From: Adiantum capillus-veneris
Lineage: Eukaryota > Streptophyta > Polypodiopsida > Polypodiales > Pteridaceae
DNA: 64,000 bases
NCBI GenBank assembly: GCA_014529385.2
Contig: CM043959.1
Span: 10,690,809 to 10,754,808 of the forward strand
Direction: 5' to 3'
Under the pieces are notes generated by a model. The model had not been told where the DNA came from. It made no database searches and worked only from the letters and a program-made list of their open reading frames with translations. A program made the position numbers and the translations under genes. Shown piece after piece: positions 1 to 9,814 of the stretch (the stretch's first letter is position 1; every line of letters begins with the position of its first letter).

Positions 1-1578
1 CTAGTCTGGGTATGCTTAATGTCAACAGGAATGGAGGAATTAAAATGGATCCAAGAAGGGATTGGATAAGAGAGGAAGATGTGATATAATTAAGGAACTC
101 TTCTAATTGTTTGGTACAAATGAACCTTGGAAAGGCTAGGAACCTAAATGGGCTATCCCACAATTGTCCTCATAAATAGGACCTTTGCTCTACTTTTTGA
201 AATATTTATCTAAAAGGATCTTAAATAGATTAATTTTGTAAGCCTTTCCCAAATAAGTTGAAGAAAAATAATAATTGGAAATTGTGTAAAGGCGTCTCTC
301 CACACGGGACAGAGGAGGCAGGGGATACCCGAATCATGAGATGAGGATAGAGATATATTCTTGGAGAGACAGGGATATATTCCTAGAGAAATATATGCGA
401 TTGCTTGAAATATATCTAGATAACTTCAATAATACTAAAGGAAAAAGGAAGTAAAATATTCTAAAATGAAGAAGATGAGAACAACCTGATACATATACAC
501 TTGAAAGGGTATGTAACGATATGAATGCTACTTTCAAATGCTTGAAATGTATTCTTTGGTTGACTTGATTGGAATCCTATTTTCCTTGTATCATAGTACT
601 ACCATGGGAATGTGCATTTACCGAACGATTTGGTGGGAGGGTGGATTCTAGAGGATTATATTGTTGGTTGAAAAGTTGATCCAAAATTTTATGTTGTACA
701 TCAAGTTAAGAACAGGGAAAGGGATTTTGATTTACGGAGTAGGGATCAAACTTGGGAACATGGGAAACAAGTAGTTGGCAATAGCCCTCACCTTAGAGGA
801 ACACATCGACGGCTATTCTTGGCCATGCTAAGGAAAAAATCTTTGATGACCATGAACCAAGGGTGAATTAGAGAATTCTAACCAGTTGACCCTGGAAAGT
901 TTGAGTTCAATTTAGTCTAAGAACTTAAAAAATAAAGGCCAATCTGATAAAGAAGTATTTCTTGGGTTTAAGGGATCCATGTAGGAAAAATGCAATGTTA
1001 TCACCCCCTTGAGTTGGCACCAAAGATCAGAAGGAATCTTGTCTTGGTGTTGTTCTCAAGCGAGAGGGATGTCAGGTATTGCAGTGTATCAATTTGGAGA
1101 TGGTGCAATCAGCGGTCCCTGGCATGGCCCTCACAAAATTATAGATCTGTGACACCATATTATGCTTGATTCCCTTTTTTTAGAGCTCCTTCAAAATTTT
1201 GTAGAAGAGTTGTTCTATGTTTTTGGAAAATCGTTTCTATTTAATGATTAGAACCACGTCAAGGCCGTTCCATCCAATGTCAACCCAAGTCTCTCGTAAT
1301 GAGTGTGAAAATCAACCATTTACATAACTCGCAAAACTTGTTTGAAGAGTGAGACATGAGCATATGGATCCTTTGACCCATTGTACTTTGTATTGACACG
1401 TTTGTCCACTTGAGATAGTCTCATTTTATGGTTCAATCACCAATTTCACCAGATTGGGGACTCTTACAAAGTTGTCTCTTGGTCTCTCTTCTCATCTTGG
1501 AGGAAATCCCGATGGAATCCTCTATGATAGATGCTTTGGCATCATTTTTGGAAACCTATGTCCAAAAATTGGCTTAAA
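1..1578. other. No gene recognised
   Basis: No coding region can be supported here. A short plus-strand open stretch at about 709-870 (around KNRERDFDLRSRDQTWEHGK) loosely recalls the tail of a retroelement polyprotein but has no diagnostic motif. The rest is AT-rich sequence with stops in all frames, probably decayed repeats. Confidence 0.5.
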
Positions 1579-1905
1579 TTATATAGAGATTGGAGTACCC
1601 TTGTGTGTGTATCTTCCTAGGTCAATTGGATCAACAAGTTTATACTCTTTTCCATACTTATCTACCGTCAAAGCATGCACTCCTTGGGCATCTGTATACA
1701 TGAATGCATAAAGATTATTATGGTCTATCAACTCCCCACCATTGGGTTCTACACACTTGTAAAAGTTATGTTGATCCCCGTTTGTGAACCTATACAATCC
1801 CTCATAAGAATAATCCGTTGGAACTCTCATGGCTTTGTTGGTCTTTATGAATCTCATGTTGGGTTTGTTGATCAGTGGATGACTCTCCTCTAGGTCTTCG
1901 TCCAT
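1579..1905 (-). CDS. Hypothetical 108-aa frame, possibly a degraded repeat protein
   Basis: An open frame starts MDEDLEESHPLINKPNM and runs through a soluble-looking, charged and aromatic-rich sequence (YEGLYRFTNGDQHNFYKC near residue 40) to a stop after PISI. It has no signal peptide, membrane segment, zinc motif or catalytic signature that I recognise. Translation beyond the stop in the same frame gives further plausible residues interrupted by more stops, so this is more likely the open remnant of a longer decayed frame than an intact gene. The surroundings are non-coding repeats. Function unknown; it could also be open by chance. Confidence 0.3.
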   Translation of the reverse strand: MDEDLEESHPLINKPNMRFIKTNKAMRVPTDYSYEGLYRFTNGDQHNFYKCVEPNGGELIDHNNLYAFMYTDAQGVHALTVDKYGKEYKLVDPIDLGRYTHKGTPISI

Positions 1906-2592
1906 GTGGATGGGTTTTCTTACCTCACTCTTATGTTATTGCAGACATAGCGAGAAAAACGAACATAATTGTCAATCCATGGGAAGAACCTGACTCGACT
2001 AGTGCATAGAGGCTACAAGAGGGTGTCAATCTCTTGGAAAACAATAGACAACTCACATCTAACACAAGCTACACTCAATGACCTAAGTCATCAAAAGCTA
2101 GTCACTAATCGGTAAACAAACCATGACCATTACAGCATCAAATAACATCCAATGTTACAAAACTTCTAGGACAAGTATATAAGACCTAAGCACACATGCT
2201 TAAGGTCTCAAATCTCACTTTTGATAAAGTGCAAGAAATGCAATTATTAACAGTAGTGAGATTTTGACCTAGTGATTTCTAATCCCCAATGCATTCAAAT
2301 GCTTAGCACTGATGCTCCAATACCCTGTCTGTGCTTATTTTGTGATTTCCTAGCTTAAATTCATACTTATGATGAAATTAGGCAACGGGTTGGTGATGCC
2401 AAAAGCTACGATTTACCATGATATGTTTATGTGAATGCATAGAGCTCTTACCAATAATTACAATGCAACACACGGCACTGTAATGTGACAATCGACAACG
2501 GAGATGGAAGCATGAGAAGGAAACAAGTGAGCACTGTTAGCTCCCGCTGTGTATTTCTTATCCAAAACTTCATAAAATCTTTACAAAATTGG
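1906..2592. other. No gene; probable outer part of a minus-strand LTR
   Basis: No coding signal. The segment lies downstream (minus sense) of the LTR edge at 2913 and may be its R/U5 part, but no second LTR copy is present in the window, so the outer boundary cannot be set. Confidence 0.3.
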
Positions 2593-2913
2593 CTTTTATA
2601 CCTTAGCCAAGGTTTAAAATGAGCAATGTCGCTGCACACAAGACCTTTGACGCTCCACAACTTACTGTATCTACAACCTACGTACATCAACTGACTTATT
2701 CTTCACATATTGGAACTCTTATTGAGCCCATAACACGTTACAATTATCACAATGGCTAAATAAATCGGAAAATTTCAATATATGGCTATTTTGTAAAAAT
2801 GTGAAAAGTGTGTAACTCCAATCTTCACTGCTTCTTCATATTCATCTTCGATGTGCATTCATAAGGCTTCGATCTTTAGCAGTTCCTGTTAACTTACATC
2901 GGCTCAATTAACA
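2593..2913 (-). mobile_element. Edge of a 3' LTR (U3) of a minus-strand gypsy-like element
   Basis: Read on the minus strand, a polypurine run ends at 2914 and is followed at once by TGTTAATTGAGCC, the TG start expected of a plant LTR. About 310 bases further in is a TATA-like TATAAAAG (2593-2600), a plausible U3 promoter. No coding sequence of the parent element is recognisable to the right, and its other LTR is absent. The call rests only on the polypurine tract, the TG edge and the TATA spacing. Confidence 0.4.
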
Positions 2914-2924
2914 TTCCCCCCTTT
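2914..2924 (-). promoter_or_regulatory. Polypurine tract, plus-strand primer site
   Basis: Minus-strand AAAGGGGGGAA abuts the TG of the LTR edge at 2913. The preceding minus-strand bases resemble the end of plant gypsy polyproteins, where the reading frame stops just before the polypurine tract. Confidence 0.45.
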
Positions 2925-3732
2925 GAATTTTAGTGCTCGTCCTTGGGCACTGTTGAGAAGTGTTCATGGAGGCAATGGAGGATTTTGATTGGTTTTTGAT
3001 GGGATTATTGTCTTCATTTGTTATTGAATTTTTTGATGAGGTTTATTGTGATGTAGCATCTTCATTAGTGTGAGCGATGATGTCACATTTGTCCATTGTA
3101 GCAGCATAATGGCGAGGCTGTTGTTTATTTATAAAAATTATGTACAAGGAAAGTAGAACAATGAGGATCTAAATTAGGGTCTAATACTTGGATGACCAAA
3201 GGGAACAAACCCAGTGGGGGAAAAGTGCCTTTGGGATAAGCGCATTATTGGAGTACTCATTAGCATGGAAAATATTAATAAAGTACTCAAGGGATTATTT
3301 GCTAATAGATATGGAATTACAAAGGCGGCAAATATGAGAGGTAGCAAGATGGAACATTGGTTTGCTTGTTGTAGTCCACTCAAGGTACATAGGTGGAAGT
3401 AAAAGAGAGTGTCTAATGCATATGTCCAAAGATGAGACATCCTATATGCATTCATAGAAATTCTTGGGAAACAATATGATGTGCAAGAAATACTTTGAGA
3501 GGTTCTTCATAAAGATGGTCTAGCTATAAAAGTATATGACATGGCTTTGCAAGCTGACACCCCTTTAAGGATGGTTTTCGTTGTATAGGATATGTGCTCT
3601 CATCTTACTATGCATTGTGCGTGAGTGTTGAACTCTACGACACTCCACCAATTGTAAGTTAATAGACTTCGATTCTTATGCTCATCTCATCCAGCATGAG
3701 TGACATGACTTAGTTATGATGAACTCTTCTAG
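2925..3732. other. No gene recognised
   Basis: Short overlapping frames occur on both strands (about 3174-3455), but none carries a motif or extends beyond its stops. If the LTR edge at 2913 is real, this would be its decayed internal region. Confidence 0.4.
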
Positions 3733-4095
3733 CTCGAGCGTAAGCCTGATAACTACGACTCTTAGCACAAAGCTTATTACGATTTGAAGCGTTGGGACTA
3801 GTGTTTTGCTTATTTTATGGCTCAGCAACCCGACTTTGACTATGCCAAAGAGTGTTTTTTGCACCCTGGAAACTTGACTTTTTACATTTGTGTGCTTACT
3901 ACAAACATTTCTTCAGGTAAAAGTAAGCTTGAATCCTCAACAAGAGAATTAGTGAAGGACCAAGTTGGCATCAAAAGTTTCTTTTGCCATACCTGTTTTA
4001 TCTTCTTTGAGTCTACATTCGTGTTGGTTGGGTTGTCCTTCTTTCACTGTGAAGACTCCATTGTTCGTGTGATTCTCCAATTGGGCATGTTGTAA
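3733..4095 (+). pseudogene. Degraded coding remnant of unknown family
   Basis: A plus-strand frame reads KPDNYDS, stop, HKAYYDLKRWD, stop, CFAYFMAQQPDFDYAKECFLH and continues to about 4093. Both early stops are TAG in places where a tryptophan would suit the aromatic-rich context, so this looks like an older coding sequence decayed by point changes. A GTAAAAGTAAG at 3919 could be a splice donor, in which case the part after it is intronic. No domain recognised. It may be a host exon or a repeat protein. Confidence 0.3.
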
Positions 4096-4341
4096 GGAGT
4101 CTTTGATGTTGTTATAGGCCTTTGTTTGTTGTCACCATTTGTCTTTTGACTCGGTTCATTGGAAGACTTAGGAATCCAAATCTCTTGAGGACCTTTGTAA
4201 CTCCTTTGTTAACTTTGCTTCGATGTAGGTCTTGTTGAGTTCTTGAGATCTTCATGCAGGTCTGGTGTAGTTGCAGTTGGCTTGTGGTTGATTGGTAGTC
4301 AAATCTTACCTGTGTAGAACCCTTGTCCAAGAGGAAGATTG

Positions 4342-4515
4342 AATCCATCTACTGATTCTACTACCGAAGTATCACCAACCCAAAACCCGACCACCAATCC
4401 TTCAATCAAACAAAGAGCAGCTTTACTGGAAAGACTGTTGTATCATCGCTCTGCAATTGCATTTGGAACTTATGACCAAAACAACTACAATGCTTCGCCC
4501 ACAGACACTTCATAG
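4342..4515 (+). pseudogene. C-terminal tail of a decayed retroelement polyprotein (tentative)
   Basis: A 57-codon plus-strand frame (from NPSTDSTTEVSPTQNP to NASPTDTS) ends in TAG only about 20 bases before a polypurine tract at 4537-4551. A low-complexity S/T/P/N-rich tail stopping just before the polypurine tract is usual for plant LTR-element polyproteins. There is no catalytic motif in the readable part, and upstream sequence is too broken to join. The reading rests on position and composition only. Confidence 0.3.
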
Positions 4516-4536
4516 TCGTCCGGGAGGACTCAGACT

Positions 4537-4551
4537 AGGATGGGGGGGAGG
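4537..4551 (+). promoter_or_regulatory. Polypurine tract (tentative)
   Basis: AGGATGGGGGGGAGG follows the frame that stops at 4515. The next bases are TATACAGGTATACAGG, a small direct repeat rather than a clean TG edge. A TATA-like CTTATATACC lies at about 4689-4698, so 4552 onward may be a mutated LTR start. Confidence 0.35.
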
Positions 4552-5347
4552 TATACAGGTATACAGGAGTTACAAAGCAGCTACAAGCGCCAAAAACAAA
4601 GAAAAACAAAAATTATATTACAAGGGCAGTGTCTTACATGATTTTGCAATTTTTATGTTTGATTGCGGATATTGATAATATTTATGCCCTTATATACCTT
4701 GTTTTGCAACAAGAAGAGATCAAATGACGAATTTGGGTCTCTAGACGTGTAAATATCACTAAATAAGAGTGTTTTTGGAGCTAAAAAGTGGAAAAAAAGT
4801 GGTAATCCAAGTCCAAAAATCACAAATAAATGTATATTCATATACAAAGGGTTACCAGCTATTTATCGTGTATGTTTGGAATTTTTTGGCTTCAATTTGC
4901 TATTTTCCTTTATTTTTTATGATTTTTTTTATAAAAGTAAAAGAAAAATAAAAAAGCAGGTGAAATGAGATCGGAAAAAAGAAAATAATAGACGGTGATG
5001 GTCCTAATGACAAGGGCAAACCATGGTAAAAATTGGGTACAATTCTGAAAAAGTTGCAGAAAGCCTGAAATGACAGAATTTTGGCAAAGTGGACAGATTT
5101 CTCAGAAACAGGTCAAACGGAGTCCAAATTGAGAAATTTCAAATCCTAAAGTGCATTTCACGACGAGATAGGAGCACATGTCAAATTTGGTAGCAAGTGA
5201 TCCGGGAAGTCCGAAGTTAAGTATTTTTCACATCACTTTCAAGCTCATTTCCACTATTACCTTCTTGGAGAGAGCAAAGAGCACACAGGAGCATCCAACC
5301 TTCTACCGCCTTCTACGACTGCTACGAGAGCTCAGAGGACACCAGAC
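4552..5347. other. Non-coding leader region before the gag-like frames
   Basis: No coding frame. The stretch is AT-rich up to about 5000 (possible LTR remains with a TATA-like box near 4690) and then becomes leader-like up to the ATG at 5348. No copy of the 8645-9582 LTR is found here, so the 5' LTR of the downstream element is missing or replaced. TGGTAGCAAGTG at about 5191 only weakly resembles an initiator-Met primer site. Confidence 0.4.
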
Positions 5348-7285
5348 ATGAGAGGATCCATGGATTCCGCCAAGTTATCGGCAACGAAGAGAAAAAGACC
5401 GACAATCAAAGATGCTCTTGCAGAAGCGGAACCCTTTGACATTCCAGCAGAAACCCTCAAGCCAACCAAAACTTGGGTGGAGGAAGCAGTACTGGAACAA
5501 GAGGGAATAAAGATCTACCAGGGGACTTTCAGAGATCCTCAAGGGCAAGCGGTGGATATACCGATGATCCCACAAGAATTGGTGGATTATAGCAGGTCAG
5601 AGAACATCAGCAGGTACCTGGAAAGGGCAGACTTGCACAGATTCTTCACCTTGAGACCATCAGGTGTAGATACAAGAAGAGTGTATGAGTTGGCAACCTC
5701 CATTCAGAAGGATGGGAAAGCCACATTGACAGCAATAGATGGAGAGAAAGTAGAGGTACAGATCACTCCACAGCTCATTGCAGATGCATTGAAGCTGCAC
5801 AACAAAGGGAGCTCTGTCAGGGAAAGAAGGGAGGCTATAGAGGTTTATGGGTCCAAGAAACAGAATGCAACTTATGGAGATATGGCAGACCAAAGAGCGG
5901 CAACCCTTTGCCGACTGTACAACCAATTTCTCCATATTTGCAGTAAAAGACCGCAAAAGTATACGACACCGCCCCATGCCATTGCAACTACCATCACATG
6001 GGCATTGAAGAGCAATATGCCAAAAGAGGTGAATTACGCTCAACACATCCACGAGCAAGTAATTGCCATGCACAACGAGAAGCCAAAGTATATAGGAGGA
6101 GCTGAAGTTCTGACAAGAATAGCTTATGAAGCTATTGGAGCCAGAGATCAATGGCCAAAGGTTCCCTCCCAAAATGAGTGGCTTAGAGAAGCCGATGAGG
6201 AGGAAGAACAGCCTGAAGTATCCAAGAGGGCGCCCACAAGAGCACGCAGGAAACTAGAAATAGTTTCAGAACCCGAAGAGAATGTGGATGAGCCACTTAT
6301 GAAGAAATCAAAGAAGAAGGTTTCTCCCAAGCAAACCAAAAGTCAGAAAGCGGAAAGAATGGAAAGACTGGTGGAGCAGTTTAGAGCGGAAAGAGCTCTA
6401 AAGGGGGACTTTGAAGAAAAGTGGGTGCCACACCCCACTAAAGTCGGAACTAGCTCAGCCAGGCCACATGTTGATCAATATGATCAATATATTAGAGCTT
6501 ATGAGGAGTCAGAGGCTATACTGGAGCAACAACCTGTCGAGCCATACACTGAAGAGGAAGTACAGCTTTTAAAAGCTGAGCTGAAAAAGGACGACAAGGG
6601 GAAGAAGAAAGTAGATGAGTCTACTGAACCTCAAGAGAAAGACGGGCAAGCAAACAAAGGGAAAGCCAAGATGAATGAGGACAATCAGCCCTCCTTTACT
6701 GATGTACCAAGCCCGAAGAAGACGGAAATCATTGTGGAAGAGACCACAGTAGAGATGGACACGGCTGGTATGGAAAAGCCGAAGGCCGGGACCAAGGAAA
6801 AGGAGATAGATCCAATTCAGCAAAAGAAAAACGATTATGAGGATCTGGTAGCGATAGGGTACACTGAAGAAGAGGCCCTTAAGGCGGTTTATGGGATCAC
6901 CCTACGAAAACGAGATGATCGGAGAGGAACAGAGGAAAATACAAAGAGTACAAAAGAAAGTGATGAGAAACTGGACGAGCAGAACGTACTAGAAGAGCCG
7001 AAGCAAGTGGAGGTGGTGGACAAAAAAGGTTTAGAGTTGACAGATGAAGATGAAAAAGACATGCACATGGTGCATGAACTGCTCAGCAAGATCAAAGAAA
7101 GATCCAAGGCAAAGGAAGTGGAGATTGAGACAGCCAAACAAAGGGAAGCCGAGTTGCAGAGGAAATTAGAGGATGCTATGACTGAATCTGAAAGTCATAA
7201 AGCATCACTCTACGACGCGGAAAACGAGAGAGACGGCTTGATACTCCAGCTAGCCGAGGCTTCAAGACGACTTGGAGGCGGCTAA
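5348..7285 (+). CDS. Gag-like protein, N-terminal frame (645 aa)
   Basis: This is a long intact frame starting MRGSMDSAKLSATKRKRP, with a basic N-terminus that could be a nuclear signal. Residues ~40-275 look globular, with repeated alpha-helical stretches (for example QLIADALKLHNK, AIATTITWALKS). Residues ~275-560 are very rich in K and E, and from ~560 there is a strong coiled coil (ELQRKLEDAMTESE). There is no zinc knuckle, D-S/T-G or YxDD motif. The frame ends 24 bases into a region where the next frame already continues the same heptad pattern, which suggests a single ancestral protein of about 1080 aa split by a +1 shift. It resembles the large gag/ORF1-type proteins of plant non-autonomous elements in composition only; the family was not identified. 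Confidence 0.65.
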   Translation: MRGSMDSAKLSATKRKRPTIKDALAEAEPFDIPAETLKPTKTWVEEAVLEQEGIKIYQGTFRDPQGQAVDIPMIPQELVDYSRSENISRYLERADLHRFFTLRPSGVDTRRVYELATSIQKDGKATLTAIDGEKVEVQITPQLIADALKLHNKGSSVRERREAIEVYGSKKQNATYGDMADQRAATLCRLYNQFLHICSKRPQKYTTPPHAIATTITWALKSNMPKEVNYAQHIHEQVIAMHNEKPKYIGGAEVLTRIAYEAIGARDQWPKVPSQNEWLREADEEEEQPEVSKRAPTRARRKLEIVSEPEENVDEPLMKKSKKKVSPKQTKSQKAERMERLVEQFRAERALKGDFEEKWVPHPTKVGTSSARPHVDQYDQYIRAYEESEAILEQQPVEPYTEEEVQLLKAELKKDDKGKKKVDESTEPQEKDGQANKGKAKMNEDNQPSFTDVPSPKKTEIIVEETTVEMDTAGMEKPKAGTKEKEIDPIQQKKNDYEDLVAIGYTEEEALKAVYGITLRKRDDRRGTEENTKSTKESDEKLDEQNVLEEPKQVEVVDKKGLELTDEDEKDMHMVHELLSKIKERSKAKEVEIETAKQREAELQRKLEDAMTESESHKASLYDAENERDGLILQLAEASRRLGGG

Positions 7286-8594
7286 AGATGAGCTCATTGA
7301 GCTAAGGGAAAGAGTCGAGCTCCAAGAAAGAACAATCACTAGACTCAGGACTACCCCTAGAGCTAGCAGAGCAGGAACCGAACAAGAGGGAGCTCTTGTA
7401 CCAGCTCTGGAAGACCAGGTCCGAAGCTTACAAAGAGAGCTAAGATTAGAGCAAGTGCAAAGGTTGCACATTGCGGAGGGATCATTGGCAGCAGAGGAGA
7501 GGCTCACTTTAGAAAATCAAACACTAAGAACAGAGAATGAGACCCTCCGCAAACAGCTCCAAGATCTACAAGAGCAACAACGAAGAGAGACAGAGACACC
7601 ACAAGAAGGATCAGGTGGAGCAGCCATAGAGCTACCAGAAACTGGAGAAGCAACCACAATTGAAGATCCAGCCCCAGTTCAAGAGGTGGCCTCAACTTCA
7701 GGAATCTCTGAAGAAGAAGAACAAAGGCTCCATGACCAAATAGAAAAGTCAACAGAGGAGAGTGCCAAGGCGGAAATGGAATGGGAGAGGAGACTCCTAA
7801 TCTCCATTAGACTTCAGGGATTAGACACAAAAGTGCTCCATGAAGAGTGGATGCAACCCAGCTTGCCTTTCCCTTTGATGAAGTTTGAAGTGATAAAAAC
7901 GAAAAAGAGAATAGAGGAGGAGCAGTATGTCGCTCTTTACGAAGGCGACATCACAAAAGAGGAACAATCAAAGAAGATTGTAGATTCGCAGTCTAGATGG
8001 AGGAAAGGTTGGCTGAACAAATACCCAGCCTACCTCATCTACTTGGTAGAGGCACCAAAGGAGATTCGGGAGGATGCAACCTTCTGCCCGGTGCCAAGAG
8101 TCAGAAGCTGGAAAGAGCATGGCAAGATTGCAGAAAAGAAGCCAAATTGGCTTAATTACCCCAGGATGCCAGGACCAAAGGCAGGAGAGAGAATAGGTAA
8201 AGCCTACATGGTGAAAACCCTAACGGGCACCATCAACCTCTTTACTGGCTCTCCTGACCTTTCGTGTCAGATGCTCAAGAAAATTTGCAGGACTCTCTTA
8301 GCTTGCATTGAAGTGTTCGCGCCAGATAAAGCCACGACCTCGAGTCTACTATCGACGGCCAACACAGTGACTGATATGATGTATGACCTTTCATTGCAGC
8401 CTTCTCCAAAAGTGTTGCACCTCCTATACCAGAGGATTATGTTTTTGCCTAGCTTCCACATGCAAACATTCGAAGAAGCTTTCTACACCGGCTTTTTCAC
8501 CCACGAAAGCAAAATATTCGGCCCAACCTTGACCATCGGCAACCTGCGATATGAATCACATTTGCAGATGCTCAAGACGACAGGACTATATTGA
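7272..8594 (+). CDS. Gag-like protein, C-terminal frame (440 aa)
   Basis: The frame is open from 7254, and its first residues (LQDDLEAAKDELIELRERVE) continue the coiled coil of the upstream frame. It has no ATG near its start, only a TTG at 7272, so on its own it would be poorly translated. Residues ~1-110 are coiled coil, ~110-170 acidic linker, and ~170-440 a globular region rich in W, Y and P (SRWRKGWLNKYPAYLIYLVE; MYDLSLQPSPKVLHLLYQR). It stops with TGA at 8592, about 40 bases before the polypurine tract, where an LTR-element frame is expected to end. It is either a frameshifted second half or the product of programmed +1 frameshifting. No enzyme domain seen. Confidence 0.6.
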   Translation: MEAAKDELIELRERVELQERTITRLRTTPRASRAGTEQEGALVPALEDQVRSLQRELRLEQVQRLHIAEGSLAAEERLTLENQTLRTENETLRKQLQDLQEQQRRETETPQEGSGGAAIELPETGEATTIEDPAPVQEVASTSGISEEEEQRLHDQIEKSTEESAKAEMEWERRLLISIRLQGLDTKVLHEEWMQPSLPFPLMKFEVIKTKKRIEEEQYVALYEGDITKEEQSKKIVDSQSRWRKGWLNKYPAYLIYLVEAPKEIREDATFCPVPRVRSWKEHGKIAEKKPNWLNYPRMPGPKAGERIGKAYMVKTLTGTINLFTGSPDLSCQMLKKICRTLLACIEVFAPDKATTSSLLSTANTVTDMMYDLSLQPSPKVLHLLYQRIMFLPSFHMQTFEEAFYTGFFTHESKIFGPTLTIGNLRYESHLQMLKTTGLY

Positions 8595-8607
8595 CCAAGC
8601 ATAAAGG

Positions 8608-8627
8608 TCATGTCAGAGACGACATGA
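8608..8627 (+). promoter_or_regulatory. Perfect 7-bp-arm hairpin between stop codon and polypurine tract
   Basis: TCATGTC and GACATGA flank a 6-base loop, starting 14 bases after the TGA stop and ending 4 bases before the polypurine tract. Role unknown. Confidence 0.5.
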
Positions 8628-8631
8628 ACGC

Positions 8632-8644
8632 GGAGGGGGGGGAG
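8632..8644 (+). promoter_or_regulatory. Polypurine tract
   Basis: GGAGGGGGGGGAG lies directly before TGTTGAGCC. This is the classic plus-strand primer at the edge of a 3' LTR and sets both the orientation and the LTR start. Confidence 0.75.
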
Positions 8645-9582
8645 TGTTGAGCCAGCAGAGGATCACACCCACATTTTTGCTCACACTCATCATTTTTGTA
8701 ATCATTGATTGTAATAAATGTCTTTCCGACATTGATTTTGAATTGAGCCATTCATTAAGTAACGGGACTCAATTGAGTTTCCAGCTTGTAATTTCGAAGT
8801 AATTTCACTTGCTGATGTAATTAGTTAGAGATGTTCTCACCTCCAAGGCTGAGGTATATAAGCCAAAGTTTTTGTAACCTAAGGGGATTCAGTTTTATTA
8901 ATCAAAGTGAGTTTTTGAGCGCCGTGATTGTGTCTAAGAGAGAGAGAGAGAGAGAGTCTTATCTACTTGCTAACGCGAGCTACGGAGCCGCCATTGGAGA
9001 AGCGACACCACCATTGTGTTAGCAACGGCGAGAGCTACGCACTGATACCAAGAGTGCGCGCTATCGGCTTCTATGTGTGGTAAGTTCCTACGAGCTTCGG
9101 TGTGAGTTTTCTTCCAACTCGTGTGTCGGAATGGAGCGTGCAGCATATCTATAGAACCACAACGAGTAGAGCTACACATTAGTACCATCGGGGTCAAGTT
9201 TCGGTCACCTGTATTTTTTGGTCTGTCTTCATACGCGTTTACCGCACGGAGTGGTTATAGGTTGATTTTGCAGTTCAAGTCTTTAGGGTGTTGTTCTTAC
9301 CTAGTGTATAGACTTCCCCTTGAGTTTGAGATCAATTCAATGATTCTAGATCCTGTTTCGTATAGCATTCGTTCGTAGTAAGGATTCAGTCACTTGCGTA
9401 TTTTAGAACTTAGATTTGATTTCCTTAGTAGTGATTGTCATTAGAAGGTCGAGTAGGTGATTTGACACCCACCTAGTTGTTTCCATGCGCCTGCGGGTCA
9501 AGCTTCGTCCTCGTCTGACAAATTCTGTTGTTGGTTGAGTTCTCGCTATTTAGCTTCCGCTAGCGGCGTAACCGCCTTAACA
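8645..9582 (+). repeat. 3' LTR of the gag-like element (about 938 bp)
   Basis: It begins TGTTGAGCC after the polypurine tract and probably ends GCCTTAACA, the nearly inverted terminus. It carries a TATA box at 8854-8862 about 210 bases in, followed by an (AG)n stretch near 8940 and a possible splice donor (GTAAGTTCC, 9080). The 3' end is inferred from terminal complementarity only, because no second copy is present. Confidence 0.55.
8854..8862 (+). promoter_or_regulatory. TATA box of the LTR promoter
   Basis: GTATATAAG occurs about 210 bases into the LTR, with the expected plus orientation. Confidence 0.5.
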
Positions 9583-9814
9583 GGTTGGCCACATTTTTTC
9601 CAAGTGCAAAAAGACATGAGGGTCTTATCTAACTAAAAAACTAGCTTTACTTCACTTAACAACTTTTCTTCATTTTCACTGGTGATGTTGCATCTGATAT
9701 TCTCAGGATTTCTTTCTGTATTGATTGATTTTGTAGTGGCAATGTCCATGGGTTGAACTTTTTCTACATTTTCTTTGTCTTGATAACCTACTTTCATTGA
9801 CGTTGACTTGTATG

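Larger units (their letters stand above)
5348..9582 (+). mobile_element. Non-autonomous LTR element (3' part), coding only for gag-like proteins
   Basis: The segment holds two overlapping gag-like frames, a hairpin, a polypurine tract and then an LTR that starts TGTTGAGCC. There is no protease, reverse transcriptase or integrase between the ATG at 5348 and the polypurine tract, so any mobility must have depended on proteins of another element. The matching 5' LTR is not in the window, so the element is 5'-truncated or rearranged and no target duplication can be checked. Confidence 0.6.

Noticed and set aside
7254-7271. A known Ty1- or Ty3-type +1 slip heptamer at the overlap
   Set aside because: Neither CTTAGGC nor GCGAGTT is present; frameshifting remains possible but without a recognised site.
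5348-8594. A host gene with two exons
   Set aside because: There is no good intron between the frames, and the coding sequence is followed closely by a polypurine tract and a TG-started LTR with TATA box.
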